Source: Haplomitrium mnioides
Lineage: Eukaryota; Marchantiophyta; Haplomitriopsida; Calobryales
Reading direction: 5' to 3'
NCBI GenBank assembly: GCA_049999725.1
Contig: JBNGIS010004164.1
Span: 1 to 32,513, forward strand
Length of the DNA: 32,513 nt
Translations under genes and position numbers: made by a program
Notes under the pieces: generated by a model
Seen by the model: the letters and a program-made list of their open reading frames with translations, nothing else
Database searches by the model: none
What the model was told of the DNA's origin: nothing
Shown here: positions 19,885 to 30,803 of the stretch, one piece after another
Layout of the letters: each line of letters opens with the position of its first letter
How positions within the stretch are numbered: the stretch's first letter is position 1

Positions 19885-22800
19885 TGTAAGAGCATAATTC
19901 TTGTCAAGAGATCAGAATCAATGTGAAGATGCTATTTTTGGCACAGCAAAATAAAAGTAAAATGGTAAAGTTGTGAGTTTTTGGAAAAATATGAAAAATA
20001 GAGTATATTGTGTTATGGAGAGAAGAAAGGAGGAGGCCGTGCTATAGGAGGAGCTTTATTTTGGGAGAAAATAAAAATTTCAAAACTAATCTAATTTGTC
20101 AAGGGCCAGCCAGCCCCTATCTACATCTATCTATCTATCTATATTGTGTGTTGATGGACATCTTGCCCAAGAGCCAGTCGAAGTGTATTAGAGGACAAGT
20201 TGCCCTGTTATGCCCTGAACTAGATCCGTCCAAGGGCAAGAAGTTAAGCGGTGGCCTTACACCCATGTGGGGCTGCCTCTCGAAAGTAAGTAAGTGCGAA
20301 TTACTTATATATGGCTTCTGAGTTATGAGAGAACACTTATGGGGTAAAGGGCAGGTCTCTACTAGGACCACTTAGGAAGAAGCTGTGATCCGCAGACGAG
20401 CGATCGACTGTGGTGTTTGAGGAATTGATATGAAGAAAATCTAGGTGAAGAATTAATCTATGTGGAGTTCGCGAGGAAGAAATGTGGAGGATCATTTTGT
20501 GTGAAGGCTCCTCCTCTGTGATCTGTCTGATTGAGGAGAATTGTAGAAGGGAAAAATTCTCTTCTCTGCAAGTATGCGATCTGATCCATGCAAGCTCTCT
20601 GTTGTGAGAATTGAAGGAAAGAGGTGATCGGAAGAGGAACCTTTGTATGGAGGAGAATACCTGCTAGACATTGAGAGGAAGGAATGCTGTGATCGATTCG
20701 AATGGAGGCGATTGAGGTTATGCGCGCGACAAGGAAAAGGTGAGCGAGGAGATTCCTAGGAAGAATCGATTTGCAAGTGAACAACCTGGGGCGAAAATGT
20801 TATGTGGGAGGAGTTTTCCAGGATTTGACGGGGGAGTGCAGAGGACTTTGCTGAAGAAGAATCGCATCAAGAAGGATAGCAACGGGAAGATTCTGGCTGG
20901 TGGTGCAATCGAGTAACAAACAGGAAAGAATGACGAAGGTTGAGAACTCAACAAAAGGAGAACCGAATGGAAGTATATCACGCTGAAGAAGAGTTCGAAC
21001 GAATGAAGACTCGTCGTGGCTGGAGAAGCAATCGAACGAGGGAAGACTCTTCAGGCTGGAACTCATCGTCGAAGGATTGTGTTGAGGTAAGGTAATGTGA
21101 AGAGTGTTCCTGGCGGGATCGAATTGGAAGACTGCTACGAGGAGGAAATTGATCGAGCTGATGCGCAATCAGGTGGTATTAAATTTTAAAGGAATGAGAA
21201 AGAAATTGGAAGCGAGCGAGGGTCCGTGGTCCGTGAAGGGTCCGGGGTCCGAAGAAGGCTTCCGAACTCCGCCTTCCTATGTGGGGGACCCCGGTTTAAT
21301 TGGTTTATGTTAAGTGTCTGTGTGGGGATCTAAAGTGGAATCCCCTGTTAAAATGGTTCCATGTGGGGATCCGAAGTGGAATCCCCGATTTAAATGGTTC
21401 CGATGTGGAGTTACGAAGTAGGGGGGACCAGTTAAGAAGGTTGCTTTCCAAGGAGATTGATGGGCTCGAGATTGGCAAAATGGCGATGAAGCGAAATGGT
21501 GACTTATCGGTGTTTTGTGCGAAAGAAAAAAGGGAGTAGTTCTTATAAAGAACTATTTCAAAAATTAGTTAAGTTAAGAAGTAAGTTCTAATATCGAGTT
21601 AGTGAAAGGGACCGATGGGAGCAAAGGAAAAATTACAAGGAAGAAGAAGGTCCGCGTCGAATCAGTTGAAGGCGAAGCGATGATTGGTTGCAGTTTTGGT
21701 ATCAGGGTGACGACTGAGGAAAATGGCCTCGAAGGAGGAAGTTTGACGGCAAAATAATGATTTATATGAGTTACGGAAGAGGAACTTAAACATTCGGAAA
21801 GATCGAAACGGCCTCCTCTGAAATTGGAGAAGGAAAGGTTGAAAGTTAGAATAAGAACTAATGTGAGTAGTTCGTTCTTATTGCGAGTGAACTGAGTGTA
21901 GTTTCTTGATTTGGCCGTTAGTTTTAGGAGTACAAGATAGAGGGTATAAGCCTGATGGCGAGCCCTTGTTCTGTGGTTAGTCTCATTGTACATGTGTGCT
22001 TCAAGAAATATACAAAGAATTCTTGTCTGTGAGGTCTCTTGCTCAAGTTGTTGATTGCATATCCATGAGGAGCAGTTTGAGGAAGGAACAAGGATTTGCA
22101 GTTAGAGTTCGTTGGTGAATGTTCTGCATGTTTTCAGTTGAAGAAAGCAATCAGGTAGCATTAGAGGAGTGCGTGTCAGGAGTTGCTTGAGTGTAACCGG
22201 CTGGTGGGCCTAGGTTCTGAGTTCCAAATTGTGGTCTGTGGGAGGTTTAGTGATAAAATCAATTCTGCTTTAAGTTTTGTTCTGTTCTATATGTGTTAAT
22301 TCTTAAGGAGAGAGCCTTCTGTGGTCAATTAGTCAGTGGATATTGGTTGGTGGGTTGCAGTAGAGCAAGGAGTGTTCAGTATTGTGTGTGCCTATGGAAT
22401 AGGTGGTCATTTCAACAAGCAAACATAGTAGTGGGTGGTTGGAGGAACAACGAGTGGATGTGAGACTAGGAGGGTCGTTCCATAGTTGAGTTCTCAACAT
22501 CAAGCTCTAAGGTACATTGGGTTGGAGTGGCTTGAGTATCCAGTTTGAGGGAAGTGAGGTGGTGTAATGAAGGTAGACACTGGAGTGTCGGTCTGAGATA
22601 TCCTTGCAAGTTGGGTAACTGGTTGCTTGTGAATTTCTCTGAGTCAGCTCAAGTTTAAATTCAACCTGTACATCAGCTTTCTTGTCCTAGAAGTGTCAGT
22701 CATACAGTTTGAGTAACTCTTGGTTGTTGTTCTGTGTTAGTAAGTGGTTGGAAGTATTTTTGTGTGTGATTTGTGGAGGAAAATGGTTGTCAAGCCTAGA

Positions 22801-22890
22801 GTGGAGAGCGGTCCATCTCTGAACTGATAGAGTGCAGTTTCAGAACTCACTAAAGAATCTGGAAAGTCGGTAAAAGTGGTTTAAGTGGAG
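19885..22890 (+). repeat. 5' LTR of copy B, about 3 kb
   Basis: TGTAAGAGCATAATTCTTGT at the start matches TGAGAGCATAGTTCCTGT at 28694. It contains (TCTA)n near 20124-20141, a CTTATATATGGC TATA-like site near 20301, and a 40-bp-type tandem repeat (TGTGGGGATCCGAAGTGGAA) near 21260-21400. The last part, with the LTR end and PBS, appears deleted: compared with copy A about 245 bases are missing just before gag (near 22894). Confidence 0.8.
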
Positions 22891-22896
22891 ATTTGG

Positions 22897-24650
22897 ATGC
22901 GTGAAATTTCATAGGAGGCTAAGGAGAGACAAAGAAAAGAGAGAGAAGAAAGACTGGAGAGACAAGAGGAGTTGAAATTGAAGTCTAAAGAAGTGAAAGT
23001 TGCGGGTAGCGGAAAGGAACCTCCAGAAGGGGGAGCTCAACCTTCTGGGCCTTAGTCGCCTTTGGCTCAGTTTCAGTGGACATATATTACTTCTCCTGGT
23101 GGGACTATTGGGTTAACATCATTCCCAAAGATAAACCGATCTTCTTCTACTTCTTCTTCATCTTCTTCTAAGAAGTCAGCCACGCCGACCAGTACTCAGG
23201 GTAGTGGGGCTGCGCAATCAAGTGTTGTTCTAAGAACAGGTGTGACGCCAGAAACACTGTTCCCATCAACAACCAATTCAGGATCAGCGATGGCTCAACC
23301 AGCATATGTGGGAGGCTATCGAACAAAACTGAAGTATCAAGTGTTCAAAGAGAGATCTAAAGATGATGTAGACACATGGGTCAAAAGATTTGAAGGAATA
23401 AGCAGAGTTAACCTGGAAGATTAAAATGCAGACCGGTTGAGATTGGTGGATGCGTTGTTTTCAAGAAAGGCAAGAGAATGGTACGATAATTTGGGAGTGA
23501 TTTTTGGTACATGGGTAGATCTGAGGGCAGCCCTAGTGACAGAGTTCAGAGGGGCAGCATATTCAACGAGGATCTTGACTAAGATGACCTCTATTAAGCA
23601 AAAGAAAAAGGAGGCAGTCAGGAGTTATTCTCAGAGGTTCAAGACGATGCAACAAAAATTGGGCATTGTGAATAGCCCTATGGTGGATATGGAGTGGTAC
23701 CTGAAGGGATTATCCAAAGAAGAAGGACGATACGTGAGACAATCAGGAGCTGCAACTCTGGATGAAGCTATTAGAGCTCTGGAAACTTATGAAACTGCAG
23801 AACTGGGGGAGAGACTTAAAGATTCTCAGTCCAGCAGTAGTGAAGAGGACCTCAGTCCAGCAGTAGTGAAGAGGACAACAAGAAAAAGAAGAAAAAGAGT
23901 AAGAAAAAGAAAAGAAAGAAATCTAAGAAAGTGTAGAAAAGCACTAGTTCAGATTTAGAGGAGGAATCAAGTCCAACTGAAGAGGAGGAATCGTCGTCTT
24001 CTTCAGATTCAGAGGACGAAAGGAAGAAATCAAAATCGAAGAAAGAAGAGCATCAATTGGGTAAAAAGGATATGAACGAGTTGACGAAGAAAATGGAGCA
24101 GATGGTGATCAAGCAAGCTGCCAACTCCAAGAAAAGAAGATCCACAACTCCTTTTCGAAACAACGTGTGGTGTACCCGATGCAAGAAAGAGGGACACATG
24201 GAACAGGAATGTAAGTACCCACCAACTACTGTCATGTATGTGTAAACGCCTTACTGGGTTGAGGAAGAGCCCCAGATGATGGAATCTTGTTTAGTATAGT
24301 ATCCTGTGTATGCAGTAGCTCCAGGTAGAGGGGGACCGATGGAAAGGGTTCAAAATCAACAAACGGCTGGAACGTCGTATGTTCCAGCGATTCAACTGAC
24401 AATGGTGCCAGCAGTTGCACCAGGAACACAATTAGTACCAGTACACGCTGGAAGAAGATTTACAGCGTGCTACAACTGTGGAGCACCTGACCATTATGCG
24501 AATGCATGCCCGCATGCGAGAAAACCAATAGGGTATGTACCTTTATGTGGAAATTACGAGAAATCTGGACATATGGAGGCTGAATGTCAAGCCCCGCCTG
24601 CGACAAAAATGATGGTGAAGTATGTAGAACCACCACCACTTGAACCATAG
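22897..24650 (+). pseudogene. gag: gag of copy B with three zinc knuckles
   Basis: ATG at 22897 (MREIS, then TAG) runs in frame through a charged coil, PSGP-stop-SPLAQF, SPGGTIGLTSFPK, a Ser-rich tract and VKRFEGISRVNLED-stop. The capsid follows: RLRLVDALFSRKAREWYDNL, FRGAAYSTRILTKM, YSQRFKTMQQKLG. A frameshift near 23870 leads to a Lys-rich then acidic tract (EEESSPTEEEESSSSSDSED). Zinc knuckles: CTRCKKEGHMEQEC (24171-24212), CYNCGAPDHYANAC (24468-24509), and CGNYEKSGHMEAEC (24546-24587), whose second Cys is Tyr. Gag builds the particle and packages RNA. Confidence 0.88.
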
Positions 24651-24777
24651 GTGAGGATGGTAGTTGAAGAATCAGTCAATGGGATTCCCCTATTTAGAGT
24701 AAAAACCAGAAGTAAGAGTAAGGAAAAGAAGAAACAGAGTTGGGGGGGAGATTGAAGGAGGAAACACCAAGACTATT

Positions 24778-25730
24778 ATGGAAGAAAAGAGGGATCCAGA
24801 ATATAATAGGAATGATCCTAAATACTTTCAGGATATTTCAGTAGAGGTTTCTAAAGAGCTGCAAAAAGATCTCCAAGAGAAGAGAGATCATGAACATAGA
24901 AGGGAAAAACAAAGGGAAATGGAAGAAGACAAAGTGAGAAAGGATCCAGGAAGAAAGGATGGGACTGGTTTACCATTCGAGGGAGTAAAAGTTGATGAAC
25001 TGGATCTGGATTATAACGTGGCTTTAGATGTGCAGAAAATGCCAGCGAACGTGATGGTAGGGCAAATATTGAGGATGTCTGCACCACATCGAAAGAAGCT
25101 ACGAATGTTGACAAGCACAAGGAAGAGAAGGTACAAGTTACCTAAAGAGTCAGTTCCTGTATCATTTCTGCCAACAGGGACAATTCAGGAAGAGGTGCAG
25201 GAATATGGAGTACCGAAAGGAGAGATTCAGATCAAGGGATGTAATGTTACAAATGTACTGATTGATGGCGGGTCAGGAAGGAATATCATGGTGTTAAAGA
25301 CCATGGAAGAGCTGGGGTTCAGTCATATGGACAAACACCTCAAGTTGTGAGATTGGCAGACCAACGAAGACTGATCCCTGAAGGAGTGTTGAAGGGAGTG
25401 AAAACCATAATTGGAGGGAGGGAGTTTGTGTTGGATTACACTGTCATAAACCCTGAATCAAAATTGACCTACCTTGTACTACTAGGACAGCCTTGGCTGT
25501 ATTAGGTCAGAGTAGTGGAAGATTGGAGAAAGAAGGAGACTCGGTTCGGAAATCGCCCCAAGGCAAAACTATCTTGGGGAGAACCGCCATACCAAGGAGA
25601 AACTCAGATGGTAGAGGAGTATACCTCAGGCCAGTCTGTACTTTATGAAGGGTCTGTATCAGAATCAGAAGGAGAAGCTGACTAGCAGCCAGAACTATGG
25701 TTACAAGAAGACGATACGCCAATCAGACAT
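24778..25730 (+). pseudogene. Protease region of copy B
   Basis: A charged linker (KELQKDLQEKRDHEHRREK) leads to NVTNVLIDGGSGRNIMVL, with the catalytic Asp at codon 25264-25266. D-G-G-S is typical of one branch of plant gypsy proteases rather than D-S/T-G-A. After a frameshift near 25345 the frame reads VVRLADQRRLIPEGVLKGV and VINPESKLTYLVLLGQPWLY, which is the second conserved protease block. One stop (TAG at 25503) follows it. Confidence 0.8.
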
Positions 25731-26940
25731 TTGACGGAAGAATACTGCAAAGAGCTGGGGGCAGGGAATCCCAGTTTCTTTGGTTGGATTGATGATGAAT
25801 TCATAAAGTGGAGTCTATGCAGTGACAACAAAGGAGGTGATCTAGAGATGTTCGCGCTATTTGCTAGTGAAGGAGAGATAATACCAGAACCGATTCTGGA
25901 GCAGATCAAGACACATGATGTGGTAAGAGAACAGCCATATAGTGCTATACAAGTGAATCCTGAGGATTCTGAGAAGGTGCTGTTTATATGTAATGAATTG
26001 AATGAGGAAGAGAGGGAAAAGTATAAAGTTCTTTTAATAGAATTTCAAGACGTGTTTGCTTCGTCGTACAAAGATTTAAAAGGGGTACCTGCAGAACTTT
26101 GTGAGCATAGAATCTATCTGGAGGAGGGAGCCATGCCAGTTAGACAGAGGCAGTATAGGTTGAACCCAAAATACACTTTGCTAGTGAAGGAAGAGTTGGA
26201 CAAGCTGTTGGCTGCGAATTTTATCTATGATGTATCTTATAGCGAGTGGGTGTCACCCATAGTGATAGTCATGAAGAAAAACAAAAAAATTAGAGTATGC
26301 CAGGATTTTAAGAAGTTGAATCAGGCTCCTAAAAAAGATTTCTATCCTTTACCATTTAATGACTCTATCCTAGACCAGGTAGCAGGAGCTGAATGTTATA
26401 CCTTTCTGGATTGGGGAACATACATATATAATATAATGCCTTTTGGGCTATGTAACGCTCCAGCAACTTTCCAGAGAGCTATGGCACATATTTTCAAACC
26501 ATATCTGAGAGATTTTGTAGAGATATTTCTGGATGATTTTTGCGTGTATGGATCAAAAAAGGATCACCTTGATCATCTCAAAAAAACATTCGAGAGATGT
26601 ACATGGGGATAGCTAGGGCTGCACCCTGAAAAGAGCTTTATAGCAATGACTAAAGGATCATTACTAGGACATAGAGTGTCCAAGGAGGGTGTTGCTGTAG
26701 ATGTGGACAAAGTCAATATTATAAAGGTTGTTGTGAGACCCACTACAGTGACGCAAGTGTGAGAATTTTTGGGAGCCACGGGCTATTACAGGAGGTTCAT
26801 TGAGAATTACTCTTGGATTGCTGCTCCACTTACAGATTTGTTACAGAAGGACATTGTTTTTCGATGGGGAGATGAGGCCTAGGGAGCTTTTGATTTGCTG
26901 AAAGAAAAACTGGTTACAACTCCTGTATTGAAGCCTCCAA
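25731..26940 (+). pseudogene. pol: Reverse transcriptase of copy B, with an in-frame deletion
   Basis: The open frame 25731-26612 contains LLIEFQDVFASSYKDLKGV, EHRIYLEEGAMPVRQRQYRL, LAANFIYDVSYSEWVSPIVI, RVCQDFKKLNQAPKKDFYPL and CYTFLDW. It jumps directly to GTYIYNIMPFGLCNAPATF, so about two dozen codons after the first catalytic Asp (the GYSGYNQI block) are missing near 26412. The catalytic box EIFLDDFCVYG is kept (Asp-Asp at 26531-26536). After a TAG at 26610 come LGLHPEKSF, GHRVSKEGV and [15 protein letters not shown]. Confidence 0.92.
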
Positions 26941-27330
26941 TGTGGGGTAAGAAGTTTCATGTCTATGTGAATGTGTTTGCCTTTGCAATAGGCAGTGTAC
27001 TGAGTCAAAAGGATGACGATAAGAAAGATCATCCTATTTATATGCAAGTCAGAAATTGACTGTAGCAGAAAAGAATTATTCAGTAACTGAATGAGAAGCG
27101 TTGGGACTGATATTTTTGGTCAGAAAATTCAGACATTACTTATTGGGGTATCCATTTGTGTTTCATATGGACCACAATTTGCTGAAGTATTTAGTGAATA
27201 AACCTGATTTGTCGAGAAGGATAGCAAGGTGGATGCTGCTACTCCAGGAGTTCGATTTTGAAGTAGATGTAAGACCAGAGAAGTCACATCAGAATGTAGA
27301 CTTCCTGTCTAGAATTCCAAGACCAGCTGC
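26941..27330 (+). pseudogene. pol: RNase H of copy B
   Basis: FHVYVNVFAFAIGSVLSQ corresponds to the first RNase H block, where the catalytic Asp is Asn. A frameshift near 27040 is followed by LTVAEKNYSVTE-stop-EALGL, FRHYLLGYPFVFHMDHNLLK (Asp kept) and SHQNVDFLSRIP (Asp kept). It degrades RNA in the RNA-DNA hybrid during replication; this copy lacks one metal ligand. Confidence 0.85.
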
Positions 27331-28653
27331 AATAGAAGATCTAGATGATAACTTCCTTGATGAAAATCTGTTCCCTATAGAGAAGGAAGGGGAGGAGAAC
27401 CTCTGGTATACAAAAATCTGGTTATACTTAGAAAATTCTATTTTGCCTTCTAGGTTGAACAAGGAGGAAGAGGCTGTGTTTTTCCAGAAGGTGGCACCGT
27501 GCACGATTTATAAAGGAGTATTGTATAAGAAAGGACCAGATGACTAATTGAGGCGTTGTTTGCGTCAATTTGAAATCAAGAATGTGATAGCTGCTTTACA
27601 TGATGACGAAGTGGGAGGGCACTATACCATGCGTAACACGGTGGAAAAGATTCATGAGGTAGGGTATTGGTGGCCTACAATGTACAAGGACGTAAATGAC
27701 TATATTCAGGGTTGTGACCATGCCAAAGAGTGGGGAAACCAGCAACAAGTAGCCATTGGCCACTTACACCTATTCTACCATTAGCTCCATTTGAGAAATG
27801 GGGTATTGATTTTGTGGGACCTATTACACCAGTGTTCAAGTATTACAAAAATAGATATATATTAGTATGCACGGATTATGCTACCAAATGGGTAGAAGCA
27901 AAGGCTACGAGAAGAGATGGAGCGCTGGAAGTTGCTAACTTCTTGTTTGAGAATATCATCACATGATTCGGCTATCCTTTAGAGTTGATCAGTGACAGGG
28001 GGACACATTTTCTGAATGAGGTAATTCAGCACCTCACTGATACGTATATGATCAAACATAAGAAGACGATACCATATAATCCAAAGGCGAATGGGCACAC
28101 TAAAAGAGTGAATGGAGTGCTATGCAAGATATTGACAAAGATCTATTCAGCTTACTAGTCAAATTGGGACAGGAAGCTATACTCAGCATTGTGAGCGTAC
28201 AAAACAGCGGAAAAAGTGACGACCAAACAAACACCGTTCTATCTAGTTTATGGGACTCATTTCCTAGTACAGCTGGAATGGGGGTTACCTTCTATTCGGA
28301 TTGCTGAAGAGGAATGCATGCCAGATGAGGACAGTCTCTTGAAGCGGATGATGGACTTGGTGAAGCTGGAGGAGGACAGAGTTTAGGCGCTCGCTGAAAC
28401 CGAAAGAGTGCAAAATAAACGTAGGGAAGGATATGATGCCAAGCTCAAAAAGGTAAATATTTCTAAAGGAGATCTGATACTTCTGTATGACAGTCGTTAT
28501 TTTCGATTTCTAGGGAAACTCCATGTAAGATAGATGGGGCCTTATGTTGTGTCAAAAGTTTATGAAAATAGATCATTGGAATTAAAGATGTTAACGGGGG
28601 AGGTGTTGAAAACTCGAGTTAATAGATCAAGAGTCAAGAGATATTATCTGTGA
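27331..28653 (+). pseudogene. pol: Integrase of copy B
   Basis: The HHCC zinc domain starts at IAALHDDEVGGHYTMRNT and GYWWPTMYKDVNDY. One missing base near 27720 moves the second Cys-containing CQRVGKP into another frame. The core reads WGIDFVGPI and VCTDYATKWVEAKA, then TGA where family members have Trp. It continues GYPLELISDRGTHFLNEV and NPKANGHTKRVNGVL, where the catalytic Glu has become Lys (AAA at 28102-28104). The C-terminal part has GDLILLYDSRYFRF, MGPYVVSKVYENRSLELK (GPY motif) and SRVKRYYL, then a stop. There is no chromodomain. Confidence 0.9.
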
Positions 28654-28678
28654 ACGCTTGCAAGGGTGCTGCACGATT

Positions 28679-28693
28679 GAAGAGGGGGCTATA
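28679..28693 (+). promoter_or_regulatory. Polypurine tract of copy B
   Basis: GAAGAGGGGGCTATA sits immediately before the 3' LTR start TGAGAGC at 28694, the right place and composition for the plus-strand primer. Confidence 0.8.
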
Positions 28694-29576
28694 TGAGAGC
28701 ATAGTTCCTGTCAAGAGATCAGAATCATTGTGAAGATGCTCTTTTCGGCGCAGCAAAATAAAAGTAAAATGGTAACGTTGTGAGTTTTTGGAAAAATATG
28801 AAAAATTGAGTATATTGTGTTCTAGAGAGAAGAAAGGAGGAGGCCGTGCTATAGGAGGAGCTTTATTTTGGGAGAAATTTTTTTTTGCAAAACTAATCTA
28901 ATTTGTTGAGGGCCAGCCAGCCCCTACCTATATCTATCTATCTATCTATTTTGTGTGTTGATGGACATCTTGCCTAGGAGCCAATCGAAGTGTATCGGAT
29001 GACAAGTTGCCATGTTATGCCCTGAACTAGATCCGTCCAGGGGCAGGAAGTTAAGCGGTGGCCTTACACCCCTGTGGGACTGCCTCTCAAAGGTAAGTAA
29101 GTGCGAATTGCTTATATATGGCTTCTGAGTTATGAGAGAACGCTTATGGGATAAAGGGCAGGTCTCTACTGCGACCACCCAGGAAGAAGCTGTGATCCGC
29201 GGACGAGCGATCGATTGTGGTGTTTGAGGAATTGATGTGAAGAAAATCTATGTGAAGAATTAATCTATGTGGAATCCCCTATTAAAATGGTTCCGTGTGG
29301 GGATCCAAAGTGGAATCCCCGGTCTAAATGGTTCCGATGTAGAGTTACGAAGTGAGGGGGACTAGTTAGAAAGGTTGCTTTCCGAGGAGATCGACGGGCT
29401 TGAGATTGGCGAAATGGCGATGAAGCGGAACGGTGATATTTGAAATCATGGCTTATCGGTGTTTTGCGCGAAAGGAAAAAAGGAGTAGTTCTTATAAAGA
29501 ACTATTTCAAAAATTAGTTAAGTTAAGAAGTAAGTTCTAATATCGAGTTAGTGAAAGGGACCGATGGTAGCAAAGG
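28694..29576 (+). repeat. 3' LTR of copy B, with internal deletion, cut by copy D
   Basis: 28694-29272 aligns to 19885-20463. 29273-29576 then aligns to about 21332-21626, so roughly 870 bases are missing. The joint lies in GTGGA, present at both edges in the 5' LTR (ATGTGGAGTT and AAGTGGAATC). The rest of the LTR should lie beyond copy D, outside the window. Confidence 0.85.
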
Positions 29577-30145
29577 TGTAATGGTCACTAACTTTAGTAA
29601 GCCATAGCTAAAAATGAAGTAAGATATAGTGTGAACTATATCTAGAAAGCTATTACTAAGTTAGAATAACATAAAGCGATTGCTATTTTAGAGAGTTGGA
29701 CACGTGGCAAAAGGAGAGAAAGTCAACGAATTAAAGTGAAAAATGGAGTACTTTAGAAGAGGATAAGGAAACGTGGCAAGCAAAGAATTAAAGTGTAAAG
29801 AAGGTTCTAAAGATAAGGACATGTGGCAGCAAGAGAACTAAAGAGATAGAAGGTTCTAAAGATAATGACACGTGGCAACAGGAGAATAAAAGTAAAGGGT
29901 GGTCCAATTAGAGCGAAAGAGAAAAGACCGGTCCAATTAGAAGAGGATAGAAAAGCAACCAATGAGGTTCATCCACATATGTAAGCAAAGAGCTTTCTAT
30001 CAAGTATATAAAGAAGGGAGAGTGCATTGTTTGGCATCTCTTACCTTGGGGGTTTTTGAAGTTCTTTGTGTGCCTCTTTTATGCTAACTTGTATGTGTTA
30101 TACTTGTGCTAATTTGTGCATGTAATGTGGGTTTGTAGTGTTACA
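29577..30145 (+). repeat. 5' LTR of copy D, 569 bp
   Basis: TGTAATGGTCACTAACTTTA at the start and GTAGTGTTACA at the end. TATATAAAG near 30005 is the likely TATA box. CACGTGGCA G-box-like direct repeats occur near 29700, 29770 and 29868, as in copy C. Confidence 0.93.
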
Positions 30146-30146
30146 A

Positions 30147-30158
30147 TGGTATCAGAGC
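30147..30158 (+). promoter_or_regulatory. Primer-binding site, initiator-Met tRNA type (copy D)
   Basis: TGGTATCAGAGC one base downstream of the LTR end, identical to the site of copy C. Confidence 0.93.
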
Positions 30159-30348
30159 TTGGTCTTCTCCAAAGAAGTGTGGATTACCCCTCTTTGGAGA
30201 AGTACTAAAGACCTTTTGGAGTAGTGGAATCTCCACTTTTCATCAACTCCAAAAGAGTTAAACTCTTAAGGTTTCATGAGTAAAGGATAGCGGATATCCC
30301 ATCCTTTATGAATGAAGATTAGAAGTTGACTTGATACTATGGTAGCAA

Positions 30349-30564
30349 ATGGATAGAGGAGCATTTCTACCTCCTAGAATTCCTCTATTGAATCCTTTTA
30401 ATATTCGTGTGTTTAATATTGAGAAACATTTCTTTCGTCAAATTTTAGTATACAATTTTGGGGATGATTTTATGGTCTTTGTGATGGAATCAAGAGAATC
30501 TTTTATCTTACCTGTGGTAAATTATGGTGTTACGTGGGAGTGTTTCATTTATGTTTTGTGGTAG
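30349..30564 (+). CDS. Leader ORF 1 of copy D, unknown product
   Basis: 71 codons, MDRGAFLPPRIPLL, VFNIEKHFFRQILVYNF, GDDFMVFVMESRESF, ending WECFIYVLW. It is hydrophobic-aromatic and matches no family I know. The matching region of copy C (about 9410-9625) has several stops and small indels. It lies between PBS and gag, a place normally noncoding in plant chromoviruses. It may be chance, or a remnant of a captured gene. Confidence 0.3.
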   Translation: MDRGAFLPPRIPLLNPFNIRVFNIEKHFFRQILVYNFGDDFMVFVMESRESFILPVVNYGVTWECFIYVLW

Positions 30565-30571
30565 ATAGAAA

Positions 30572-30772
30572 ATGGATTTGAACCAAGCTCCTCTAGAAGA
30601 GTTCAACTCCAAGTGTCACATTTCTATTCGAGTGACGCCTAAACAAATGCAGCAAGATTTTATTGTTCGTAAGTTTGGAGAGAGATTTTGTGATTCAGTG
30701 CTAGCATCAACTAAACCTTTTATTTTACCTATTCTTCACAATTGGAATGTGTATGTATTTGTTTTTGTATAA
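30572..30772 (+). CDS. Leader ORF 2 of copy D, conserved with copy C
   Basis: 66 codons starting MDLNQAPLEEFNSK, then ISIRVTPKQMQQDFIVRKFG, ending NWNVYVFVFV. It begins eight bases after ORF 1. Copy C has the same 201-base frame with no indel and the same stop position, and one internal TGA. By hand I count about nine synonymous and about ten amino-acid-changing differences, a lower share of replacements than expected for free drift. The DLNxxP start happens to match the plant EAR repression motif; function is unproven. Confidence 0.35.
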   Translation: MDLNQAPLEEFNSKCHISIRVTPKQMQQDFIVRKFGERFCDSVLASTKPFILPILHNWNVYVFVFV

Positions 30773-30803
30773 GTTACAAGTAGTTAAGTTGTCACAGAAA
30801 ATC

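Larger units (their letters stand above)
19885..29576 (+). mobile_element. Long-LTR Ty3/gypsy copy B, full domain order
   Basis: 5' LTR, gag with three zinc knuckles, DGGSG-type protease, RT, RNase H, integrase, polypurine tract, and the first part of the 3' LTR. No chromodomain follows the integrase. The protease motif and PBS type suggest a non-chromovirus (Tat/Athila-like) gypsy, by inference. It lies inside gag of copy A and is itself cut at 29576 by copy D. Hand comparison of the first ~580 bases of its two LTRs gave about 46 differences. Confidence 0.92.

Noticed and set aside
20010-21993. Several frames of 66-139 codons in the LTR of copy B (also 28942-29178)
   Set aside because: All fall within LTR sequence. 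One minus-strand frame (20135-20371) recurs at 28942-29178 only because the LTRs are duplicates.
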